Position numbers and translations under genes: made by a program. A DNA stretch of 64,000 nucleotides. It comes from Plasmodiophora brassicae (lineage: Eukaryota; Endomyxa: Phytomyxea; Phytomyxea; Plasmodiophorida). Under the pieces are notes generated by a model. That model was not told where the DNA came from and did not search any database. It saw nothing but the letters and a program-made list of their open reading frames with translations. Numbering within the stretch: the first letter of the stretch is position 1; the number at the start of each line of letters is the position of its first letter. This document shows positions 31,103-40,923 of the stretch, one piece after another. Location: contig CP145424.1 of NCBI GenBank assembly GCA_036867785.1, positions 124,001 to 188,000 on the forward strand, written 5' to 3'.

Positions 31103-32155
31103 TCAGTGAAACGTGAACAGGCCGTTGTACGCTTCCTGGGTATACCTGGCCTCACAGATCTCCTTGCGAAAGCCGGCGGCCCTGGCGGCTGCGATCTTTC
31201 GTTGCCACAGAGCGTACCTGCCCGACACACGTCAGCGGCCACTGCCGACGCTGCAGGGACATGCGAACGTACTTATGCGCCCGCAGCTGGCTACTGGTCA
31301 TGTTTGACGTGTCCACCTGGTCCAGCGCGATGCTCGGTTGCACGAGCAGCAGTTTCGGTGGCGGAATCGTGGAGACGGCCGCCTTGGACAGCCCATGGAC
31401 GACGCCCGGTTCGACAGGCGTACGAGCATGATCAGGTGCCGGGCCAGCATTCGCCGCGTCTTCGGCCAGGTTCTGTTCGGCGATCCGCGCCGTCATGCGA
31501 GCCGTTAGCCGATCGGCATGGTCCGTTTTAAACTGGGCTATACGTCTACGCGCATGGCATTGGGGGTCAGACGGAACCAGCACGCGGGCGTGTCACCGCA
31601 CGGTCTCGCTATACCGTTCTGCTTGTGCCACCTGGTCCGGATCGCCATATGTCAGATCGAACAGAATGTCTTCGACCATCTCCAGGTGGTCATTGTACGC
31701 CTCATCCGACGGGAAGTCGTCGCGCGACAGGGCATGGAACCTGTGAGGACGCGCGGCGCCTGTGTCAGACGAGGCCGGACGGCGTACAGACGTCGACATG
31801 ACACGTACGTATCATCAGTGAGCTTGCGGTACCGGGCCTCGTTCTCGTACTTTTGTTGGGCGAACGTACGCGCATCGAACGACGTCTTGGTGACAGGGCG
31901 TTGGCACCCCCAGCAGGGCACCGAACGACCACGCCTGAACTTCCCCGATATGCATTCGACGCATCTGCGGTACGCATCGGTCAGTGACCGACGTCGCGCT
32001 GCACGATCGACCATCGGGAGAACGTACACGCAGGCGCCACAGCAGGTCGTATAGCGCAGCTGGATGTCTGGGACCAGCGCCCGCGACGTACGACACTCGG
32101 CGCAGACCTGGTCAATGTCATCGTCCGCAGCGGACGCGTCAGGTCCGGGGCCCAT
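31103..32155 (-). CDS. MNAT1: MAT1, assembly subunit of the CDK-activating kinase (TFIIH)
   Basis: Five exons: 32155-32028, 31964-31809, 31740-31615, 31545-31273 and 31217-31103; introns 55-69 bases, GT-AG, every phase closing, 265 residues. The N-terminal RING reads CAEC, TTCCGACVCVEC and VPCWGC: in the CGHxxCxxC position the His is replaced (CGACVCVEC). Next is the MAT1 signature RFHALSRDDFPSDEAYNDHLEMVEDILFDLTYG (here split by a splice), matching the [23 protein letters not shown] block. The C-terminus, RAAGFRKEICEAR then YTQEAYNGLFTFH, parallels [23 protein letters not shown]. MAT1 holds CDK7 and cyclin H together and tethers them to TFIIH for transcription and repair. It is slightly shorter than the human 309 residues. 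Confidence 0.9.
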
Positions 32156-32481
32156 CCGTCAAGGCGGCGACGACCGTGGGCAGCGACGGCTGGCGAGGTT
32201 CGCGCATTCCGCACGGCGCCGTATGGTCCGAAGGATCGCGTTGCGACCTGGGACGTTGACGAATACGAAATACATTAGGTCAGCGCCGGTGCGATGACCT
32301 GTACTGTTATGTGCGGATATCGAGGGCGACGCGCGTTGACTGCAGTTGCCGCCCGGGACATGAGTGCTGCTGCAGCGCGTACGTACGTACGGCAGGAGCT
32401 GCATGGAGGGTCGGACGGTCCGACAGCGTACGTAGCGGAACATTTTTTGGGGCGGCGGCGGCGGCGCGGCGACGGGTATCG
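32156..32481. other. Divergent intergenic region, MAT1 / tubulin cofactor D
   Basis: 326 bases between divergent ATGs. It should hold both promoters. It contains several TACGTA words (near 32390 and 32430) and no gene. Confidence 0.3.
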
Positions 32482-35400
32482 ATGGACGCGCCGGCGATGC
32501 TGGTCGATAGCGCCCGTGCCGACCAGGATGCGTGCGACGACGTGCCCGATTGCGCCGTGTCGTATCAGTCGGCGCGCCATGCCGCTACACAGGTCACCGA
32601 CCTGCTCCGCGATGACGCGTTCGCTGGCGATCCGGCCGCCGGCGCTGAACGGGCGACTGCGCTGTTGTCAGCGTTCCAGGAGCACGGTGAGCTCCTTGAC
32701 GCATATCTGCCGGATCTGGTGTCACGTATTGCGTCGCTGTTGACCGGCAATAAGCAGTGTCCGCCCATCGTCGACGCTTGCTCGCTGATGATCTACACGT
32801 TGTGCAACGTACGCGGTGCGAGTACCGTTCGACAGTTGCTCCCGCACACCGTAGCCGACCTCACATTTGTAACCGATTATCTCGGCGCCAAACGTGATCC
32901 TGTGCCGTGGACGACGCAGTACGCCCTGATGCAGTGGCTGGCAGTCTGTGTTCTGGTTCCATTCCAGCTGGAAACCATCCTTCCCTATGCGGATCCGTCG
33001 CGGGCTCTGCTTGACTTGTCCATCACGTACCTGTGCAGGCCGGTTCCTCTGTCATCTGCCGCTGCCGCCTGTACTGCTCGCATTCTGTCACGATCTGACC
33101 CGATGGCCAATGACCGCATGCAGCAGTTCCTTCAGCGCATCCTGCCTATAGTCGCCGATGCAAACGATGCCAATGACGAGTGCATTGGAGCAATGACGGC
33201 TCTGGTGCAGGTCCTCAAGGTCGTGCCCCGGGATCGCGTCCAGCAGTATGCGCCAACCATCGCCGACGCGTGCTTAGCGCGTGACACTCTTTCGTCTAGC
33301 GTCACCGTGCGGAAGCTGTCCATGAAGATCCTACAGCGAGCAGGTCTTTCGATGATGCCAAATTCCATACCCTCCTGGCTGTACAATCGTGGTCGTCGGT
33401 CGTTGCTGCATGCCCTAACCTGGCCTGGCTCGTCTTACAAACCTGTCGACGAAGTATCCAGTGCGAACTCGCCCAAAGGGGACGTTACTCCAGGGGCATA
33501 TGGCCTCGTGCTCGACAAAATTTATGACCTCGTACGGGTCGAATCCATTATCGCCCGCCTGTTGGCCGGCCTTTCTGATGCAAATACCGTTGTTCGATGG
33601 TCATCGGCTAAAGGCATTGGTCGGTGCACGATGCGGTTAGGCCGCCAGCTCGCCGACGATATCGTTTCTTCCGTATTTGATAATTTGCGCTCGGAACCTT
33701 ATAACGCCGATGTGTGGCACGGCGGGCTCCTCTGCCTGGCTGAACTCATCCGGCGTGGCCTAATCCTGCCCGAGCGCCTTCATGAAGTAATCCCAATAGT
33801 TGTCGACGGCCTCGTTTTCGAACGCAGTCGAGGATCGCACGCTGTTGGGGTTCACGTTCGGGATTCGGCCTGTTTTGTTGCCTGGTCGCTGGGACGGGCC
33901 TACACGGCAACCGACCTAGCTGGACATGCATTGTCCCTTGCGTGCGCTCTCGTGCCTGTCGCTGTTTTCGATAGGGATGTCAACGTCCGTCGAGCTGCAT
34001 CTGCCGCATTCCAGGAAAACGCCGGTCGGCATGGGCTTTTCCCAGAAGGCATCCGTGTGACTACGACAGCAGACTACGCATCTGTCGGGATCGTGTCGAA
34101 TTCCTTCAAGAGAGTAGCGCCTGCTGTTGCAGCAATCAGTGATGCCTATCGTCATAGCTTGGTCCGACACCTCCTCATGTACAAGGTCGGTCACTGGGAT
34201 TTGCGGATACGTCTGCTGAGCGGCGATGCACTCTCCCTCATCGATCCTGCATCATGCGCAGACGTAATTCCCCGATGTCTGTCGGACGACATTTCCGAAA
34301 GGCATGGCGCTATCCACGCTCTGTCTTGTTGCATCCGTCGGTTGGGTCGAGTTCCCGATGAGCTGCAAGGCCCAGTGAGGAACCTGCCGATTCGAGTCGA
34401 GACAGGTGGCATGTTCAAGGGGCGTGGCTCTGACATGCTGCGCAGTGCTGTTTGTGCGCTCGTCGAATCCATATCGGCAGCGGGAATGCCGTTGGCCAGT
34501 CGGACTGTCGAGAAGTTGCATGCGATCGTCATTGAATGTCTGGAACAACCGTTGCAGCCAGTGCAGCTTTCGGCCACCAGTGCCCTACGTTCAGTCGTTC
34601 TCCAGTACTCACGGCAGTTGCCTCTTGACGATTTGGTGGATAATTCGGTCCATATCTTGGAGACATCTCTCAACGTACCGCTGGTTAGGGGCCATTGCAT
34701 GGCTCTAGGTGTCTACAACCGCCCTACTGCCAGAACTGTCCTCGCCCTCATCAAAGCCACTCTACCGGTTCAGCCTGACGACCGGCTTGACGTGGAGACT
34801 CGCGTGCAAGGTGTACATTCCCTCGCTTCTTTGTTGTCTCTAGAATGCGCTGTCGCTATTGACCCACCTGCTTCTTTTGGCTCGGGACACACAGAACCTT
34901 CCAATTTGCTATTGCAAGTTCTTGTGAAGGCATTGGATGACTACGCCATCGACAGTCGAGGCGACGTTGGAAGCTGGGTTCGCCTCGCGGCCATGGAACA
35001 TATTGCGGCAGCCATTGAGCGAATCCAAGGCGAACAGCATCTTCCCTTGGTCGAAACTGCCATGCAAGCTCTTGTCAAACAGGCCTGCGAAAAGCTGGAT
35101 CGGATCAGAGAGGCAGCGTGGGGAACACTAATGCAAGTGTCTAGCAAATGCCAAACATTGTGTAGCATTGTTATGCAGCCTGAGGACTGGGTTCATTCTC
35201 ATTTAAGGCTAGCCCCGCTCTTGGGAGATGCAGTGTATGGGAAGCATGTGTTTTCTGGGCTTATCCTTAGTGCTGGTGGGCAGACCGTGTCTGTGTCGAA
35301 GTCTGCTCTTCGTGCGATTGATTCTGCTCTCGACAATGCCGATAATCTCTGCGAGACTCTGGCGATTCGCAGCATTGCATTGTTTGACGATCACCAAGGT

Positions 35401-35991
35401 GATAATCGAGTCACTGTCCCTCTTTTCAAAACTCTTGGGTACGTCTTGACCAGGCCCAACTGTCGCATTCATTTTCGGGTTGTCAACGATATCCGAAAGC
35501 GAATCATTCGCGAGTCGCGAACGATTTCCTCCCGCATTGCATCTATTCCTCTCGTATGCGCTTTACTTCAATTCAATGCTCTACACCGAACGGTTCGTGA
35601 CGGCAACTTCCGCTGTGTCATGAAGTTACTTGTCCATCGGTTCCCCAGAATTCGAAGTGTTATGGCTGAGTCACTTTACAGTCAGCTGGTTGCGCTCGAT
35701 GCCGCCACTGTGGGGCTGGATGAGACTCAGTTCAATGCCGTCCTCGACATAGTGTTGGGGGTCTCGTGGCTAGAATGTCCAGACGAGGAACAAATTGCCT
35801 CGCTGCAGACGTCGCTGGGCATCGTTACAAATGCTTCCGGCGCTCGTCTGTCCCAAACGAAATTGTATGATCAGTCAAGTACACTCAGTGACAACGGACA
35901 CTACTGTTATTCAGGTAATGCTTGCATCCGATTCGAGGGAATTCACTAATTTGCAGCGTTAGATTTTGTATCCGGCCTCAGTCATCCATGA
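32482..35991 (+). CDS. TBCD: Tubulin-folding cofactor D (TBCD)
   Basis: Two exons, 32482-35914 and 35957-35991, with a very short 42-base intron (GTAATG to TTGCAG) that adds ALDFVSGLSHP; 1,155 residues, close to the 1,192 of human TBCD. Without the splice the frame would end at 35949. HEAT/ARM-type helices run throughout. Family-specific blocks include VVRWSSAKGIGR, WHGGLLCLAELIRRGLILPERL, VGVHVRDSACFVAWSLGRAY, VNVRRAASAAFQENAGR and YASVGIVSNSF. TBCD works with cofactors C and E to assemble alpha/beta-tubulin dimers and acts at centrosomes and basal bodies. Its codon use is GC-rich in the first third and clearly AT-richer toward the 3' end, next to the transposon region. It is the last host gene that I recognise before the repeats. 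Confidence 0.95.
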
Positions 35992-36303
35992 ATACGATCA
36001 ATTAACAACCCGATTTGCACGTTGTGTTTCTTGAGTATCCATTTGGAAGTACTTTAAATAGTTTGGTTTGATTCGCTATAGTGTTTTTGGGAAGGCGCTC
36101 TCCGTGAGGAACTCATAGTTTAGTTTAGGTTAGGGTGCGTAATCGACACCAAACATGGCTTTTTTATGGAACGCCGTTTTTGACCATTTGGCAGCCCCTC
36201 TCTATTTAGTGTCCGGACACTATTTACAGCTTGTTTACTGCTCGTCGCTGAACCTTACTTAGGTTATTCAGGGTTACAAGGTGGAATGTATTAGTAGAAC
36301 GAA
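35992..36303. other. Start of repeat-rich, lower-GC region
   Basis: Non-coding. It contains TTTAGTTTAGGTTAGGG near 36118-36135, similar in flavour to the pentamer tail downstream. I see no gene. Confidence 0.4.
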
Positions 36304-36873
36304 TAGGATCCGTCAGGAAGTTTAGTTTAGTTTAGTTTAGTTTAGTTGTGTTTCGCGCTTTTCAGGCAGGCGCCTCGGTCTCGGGTCCGAGGACCGTAGG
36401 ATCGCTTCCAGAACGGCAGCTTCTCCCGGCCTGGCAGTGCCGGCCTGTCACCTTTGTGCTGGGATCTCGCAGGTTGGCGACTCCGGGGCGAGTCTGAGGG
36501 CTCAATGAGCACCCCACAGGTTCGTAGACCTTGATCTTCCTCACTGTGGTTGATCTGGCTACACTACTGACGACATCCACCCCCACGAGGGAGGTGGTCA
36601 CCTGTTTTACAGGCGCTCCTTCGCCTTCCAACCTGCTCAAGTGATCCCCTAAGAAAACTCCTAAACGACACTTACTGGGCTGTCGGGCACCCATAACATT
36701 TAGGCCCTGTGGCCTTGGCGGGGCAGGTAACCTGCACCGCGAGATCTCGTTGGTCGCATATCAGCACGGGTTTGTTCTTCGTTCGGGGTGGTGTTGGTGG
36801 TCTTGGCGTGTTGTTAGATGTATAGGCACGTTTTGTCCTTTGCAGACTTGAGAATGTTAGGATCCGTCAGGAA
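36304..36873 (-). mobile_element. Non-LTR retroposon (LINE or SINE fragment) with 16-bp target duplication
   Basis: The 16-base word TAGGATCCGTCAGGAA occurs at 36304-36319 and again at 36858-36873, flanking 538 bases. Immediately inside the left copy is a pentamer array (GTTTA)n, which on the minus strand is a 3' tail of CTAAA repeats. A long direct repeat plus a simple-repeat tail at one end is the signature of target-primed reverse transcription. A 110-residue minus-strand frame (36694-36362) ends just before the tail and could be the end of a LINE ORF, but I recognise no endonuclease or reverse-transcriptase motif. It is probably a 5'-truncated LINE or a SINE. Confidence 0.65.
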
Positions 36874-37214
36874 TGTCACGACTGAGTCGTGTTGGCGACT
36901 CAGCCGGCACCAAATTGGGCTCCTTCGTAGCGCTATTGGCGCTTTCGGGACAAAATGAAATTTTTGCGTCCCCACCACGGAGTGCGTGAAATTGCGACGC
37001 GGACCGCCAATGACCGCCACCCATCAGCCGCTAAACGGCTGATAGCCGCTGGGTCCCAATTTGTGCGCAAGACTGCGTCCAAATTGTGCGCGTCGCGATT
37101 TCTGCGACGTTGTTGCATTTGGTGCTGACGACGCCAATACAATAAACGTCCACGGCGCGGACCGACCTCAGTCGGTCAATCCGTGTGGTTGACTCATCGT
37201 GTTCGGTCGTCACA
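36874..37214 (+). mobile_element. Probable solo LTR related to gypsy-D
   Basis: About 341 bases beginning TGTCACGACTGAG and ending GGTCGTCACA (TG...CA). Flanking pentamers are AGGAA on the left and AGGGA on the right, a near-match duplication. The 3' portion (AATAAACGTCCACGGC near 37139, followed by CGGTCAATCCGTGT) is shared with the LTR-like segment of gypsy-D near 58585. It also contains an internal inverted repeat around CAGCCGCTAAACGGCTG. An old copy by divergence. Confidence 0.5.
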
Positions 37215-38029
37215 AGGGAGGTAAAGGACTGATCTCACTGATCAGTGAAGCGTACTGTGTGTCAATTTGACCTGGATGCATAATTCCTGGCAGCTAGAAG
37301 TCGGAGAGCGATGGCTTGCCACCACTGCAATTCTCCCGATTCATTGTCGAGAAGTCAGCTTCAACGCGGGTGGTGTTTGCGGAGACAGTAGCCACACCAC
37401 CACAAAACTCCTGCAGGGCGCAGAAGCTAGGGATGTTCACGGCGCGGCTAACGGCTAGCCGGCTAAAACGTTTTGGTAGCCGGCTAGCGGGACATTTAGC
37501 CGGCTAGCTATCGGCTTACCCGGCTAGCGGGACATTTAGCCGGCTAGCTATCGGCTTAGCCGGCTAAACCCATGACGTCTTCTTCCGCTGTTTCATGCGA
37601 CGGCCAGTAGAAGAATCCGTCCCGGTCGTTGAATGTCGGCAGAAGCATCCTCGGATTCTTCGTCTGACGTGAGTCAAGACACGCACCCTCAAGCACTACC
37701 ACCTGGCAACACCCTCAAGTAGTGTACTGCCTCCTTCACCAGTCAGACACGTCCATTGCCTCTGCGGACTAATATATCACTCTGTTATTGGTTGCCTTGA
37801 TTGGTTGTGGGCCCATAAAGCGCTCGCCTGTTGCTGTTACCGCCGCTGTTACTGTTGCTGTTGCCGCCGTCGCCGCTGCTGTTGCAGGCGCCGTCCTGCA
37901 TAATGCCCCCCCCCCCCCCTTCTGCTGCCTCGCCTCACTATCCTACCGTTATGCCGATCACGCGCCACGGCTCTGACAAACAAATTCTTACTGGACGACC
38001 ATCGAGAGGAACATGGCGACGCCCCGTCC
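37215..38029. repeat. Repeat-rich spacer with CGGCTA array and a possible hAT terminus
   Basis: From about 37426 the sequence reads TAGGGATGTTCACGG, like the Ac-type hAT terminal motif (CAGGGATGAAAACGG). Subterminal CGGCTAGCCGGCTA words follow, including two tandem copies of a unit of about 40 bases up to 37570. I do not see the matching opposite end. Beyond it are triplet-rich DNA near 37850 and a run of 14 C near 37905. No host gene is supported. Confidence 0.4.
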
Positions 38030-39465
38030 CACCCTGACGCGACGAGCAGCGGTCTGCCGGACTCGTCGCCGACTCCCACTCCACCGATCAAAGCTGGCAA
38101 ACTCCCCGCTTTCACAGGGGACAGGGCGCACGATGGCCTAACTGCTAGCCAGTGGTTCGTGTTGTGTATGCGCCGCCTTCGCCTTGACCCACTGTCCACG
38201 GCCCCGCTGCCGGACTACGCGTTCGACGCATTGTCCTCGGCACTTCAAGGCCCGGCGCTGACCGTCGCCGTCGACGTCATGGTCGCCGGGTGGATTGCTG
38301 ACCTGTTCACCACACTACTGCGTTCATTTCCAGACGTTTCAACTGTTCGGGCGAAGGCGGCCTTTGACTCCTGTCGGCAACAAACGCCGGATCTGGAGAG
38401 CCACGTCCGCCAGTTCCAAACACTATACCGCCAAGCCCTCGCATCGTCTAACGGCGACTTCACTCTGGGCGGCAAACTCCTAGCCGACAAATTTGTCTCG
38501 TCTCTACATCCCGCCCTTGGCATGGCTGTACGCCCATGCCAGCCGTCGGCGCTCGACGCTGCGATCCAAAGCGTACTTTACATGGACCCCCACGTGTCGT
38601 TCCGTGCCGCAGTCACTGCCGCCCCACCCACCGTCCCGACGCCGACTCGTCCCAGCAACGTCCTCGCACCCGGCACATCCTGTCACGGACCACTCTCACG
38701 CCCGAAGAGGGCGAACGCTGCAACAGTCTTGGCCTCTGCCTCTACTGTCGGGAGGCCGGCCACACCATTGCGGAATGCCCGACACGTCCACCGCGCCCAC
38801 CACCTGCGCCCGCTCCGCCGAACGGCACGGGTGAATGAGTCGGTCCCTGTGCCATCCACAATACATCACCTACATCGCAAAACCCCGACCCCTCCATGTA
38901 CGCGGCTAGCCTATTCCCTACCTACCGCCCACCCCTCTTCGTCCTCCCAGTTTTTATCCATCCGGCGACAGGCTCCGCCATCCACCTATCCGCACTGGTA
39001 GACAGTGGAGCTAGCCACAACTTCATCGACCACGATATCGCCACGGCAATGGGCATCTCACTCGTCCCCAAATCCACTCCGGTCTCTCTACACGTTGTGG
39101 ACGGACGACCGCTTTCCCCTGTCCGCCTCAAAACGGCCCCGACGACGCTATCAGACTATGACCACATGGAGTCACTCTGTCTTAATGTCTTTTCGTCACC
39201 ACATGCTGCCCTCATTCTGGGCCTACCATGGCTCCAAGAAAACAATCCAATGATTGACTGGCGGACCTACTCTGTTCAGTTTACTCGAAGTCCGCCCACG
39301 TGTCAACGTATCCCTGATCCACCCCGTCCGAGCTCCTGCGACACACCGCCCCTTGATCAAGATCCGAGTTTACTCTTTCTTGCCACTTCCTCCGACCCAA
39401 CTGTCGTGGACCAAGCTGTCCCCTCGGATTCGCCCACGCGTCCCGTGCCCTCTCGAACCAACTCA
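38030..39465 (+). mobile_element. Gypsy-C: Ty3/gypsy fragment (gag and protease)
   Basis: A fossil fragment. Parts recognised: a gag-like helical domain (about 38160-38650), a zinc knuckle of the [15 protein letters not shown] type near 38735-38785, and an aspartic protease with LVDSGASHNF and LGLPWL (about 38900-39270). No reverse transcriptase or integrase of this element is present, because copia sequence follows directly at about 39466. It is broken, in several pieces of reading frame. No LTR pair is seen. Medium-old. Confidence 0.8.
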
Positions 39466-40603
39466 CCTTACGATGGCTGAGATCACGGATCAGGGCGAAC
39501 CATCGACGCTGCTCGGCATGCGCATCCGTCGCGAACCTGCCACCGGCGCCATCATGCTCGACCAGGCCGAGTACATCGACAAGGTGTTGAGCGACTTCAA
39601 CATGCCACATTGTCACCCGGTCGACACGCCACATCAACCTGGCGTTCACCTGACGAAATCGATGAGTCCACAGACGGACATCGAACGGGACGAAATGACG
39701 AACAAGCCCTACCTGAAGCTCATCGGATGCTTGACATGGCTCGCCCATCGATGCCGTCCGGATATTGCGTATATCACGAACGTCCTCGCCCAATTCTCGT
39801 CGAACCCCGGCATCTCCCACTGGCGCGCGGGGCAACGCGTCCTCAAGTACCTCGCCGGCACGAAGACGCACGGCATTCGATACGAACGGCAACTCGAGGA
39901 TCGCCTGGTCGCTTACGCCGATGCCGACTGGGCCTCGGATGCGGACACGCGACGTTCCCGTTCCGGTGATATCATTCTGCTGGCCGGCGGTCCCGTGCAC
40001 TGGCAGTCGCGACGCCAGGACCTAGGCGCCGTTAAGGTTGGTTAGTCTGTCGTCAACGCACGCTGAGATCAAATCGCTCTGCGCTGTTACCCGTCAGCTG
40101 TCCTGGATCCGGTCGTTCCTGGCGGAGATCGGCTTCCCGCGTCCCGGCCCGACGATCGTACACGAAGACAACCAAGGCGCGAAGGCCTGGTCTGGCTACC
40201 GTCGGATGGACGATCGAACGAAGGATATCGAGGTCCAGTTCCACTACACCAGAGAGGCAGTCGAGGCCGGTCTGATTGTGGTCCACAAGTGCCCGTCCGC
40301 CGAGATGGCGGCCGACTACCTGACGAAGCCCGCCCTCAGCACTTCTTATCACCCGAACCTGATCCTGGCCGGCATCATCGACACCGGTACCAGGGCGTGT
40401 GCTGCTGGAGGGGGCGTGTCAAACAACATGTCCAGTACAACCAGCAGCACATGCCTGCAGCACCCCGTCACGCATTCCGAAACTCCGCGCTCGCCGCCGT
40501 TGGCAGCCGTTTCGTCGCCGGCGACTACGTCGCCACTGTAACGTCCACAGTGCCGTTGCGCAAACGCCGTACGAAATACACTCACTTCGTTATTGTCTTC
40601 CTT
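39466..40603 (+). mobile_element. Copia-5: 3' fragment of a copia element with its 3' LTR
   Basis: A fossil. It starts abruptly inside the reverse-transcriptase/RNase H part of a copia polyprotein (LLGMRIRREPATGAI, YADADWASD) and continues to the RNase H end, a purine tract (GGAGGGGGCG) and an LTR from about 40417 to 40603. The protein part is very close to that of copia-1, but the LTR has diverged. It abuts gypsy-C with no intervening host DNA. Broken and partial. Confidence 0.85.
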
Positions 40604-40663
40604 AGGGTTGTCCTTTGAAGATGACGTGAGGACGCAGTAGTGTGCCGTTAGCTGTCACAGCGA

Positions 40664-40923
40664 TTAGAGCATCTCCAACGCGGGGCCTATATCTATGAGT
40701 TACGCACAGAATTTACGCAATAAGCGGGCTTTAGACCACGATTGTCCCCACCGCGGAACCCGCGCAATCTATGAGCTATAGTTCGTGGTTGGTGGTGGCG
40801 GGCCCCGCATCATCTCTGCAATGGGGGCTGGTCGTGGAAGATCTCGATGGCTGAAACGATTCCGTCAACAAAGTTGGTTCGAGGATGATCTGGGAGCAGC
40901 GCATACAATGCTCTCGTTCCTAT
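40664..40923 (+). mobile_element. Left end of a PIF/Harbinger-type DNA transposon
   Basis: The word TTA at 40664-40666 is followed by GAGCATCTCCAACGCGGGGC. TTA is the target triplet used by PIF/Harbinger elements, and the following bases match the terminal inverted repeat widely seen in that superfamily (GAGCATCTCCAAC). From about 40820 a frame, MGAGRGRSRWLKRFRQ then SWFEDDLGAAHTML, looks like the start of a coding exon. It is cut at 40923 by the LTR of copia-1, and no right end is found. The superfamily call rests on the triplet and terminus only. Confidence 0.5.

Noticed and set aside
36313-36350. GTTTA array as an internal telomere repeat
   Set aside because: It sits exactly at one end of a segment flanked by 16-bp direct repeats, which fits a retroposon tail better; the array is short and not followed by other telomeric DNA.
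37440-37570. The CGGCTA direct repeats as a CRISPR-like array
   Set aside because: Repeats are palindromic, degenerate and without unique spacers of constant length, and the genome is eukaryotic.
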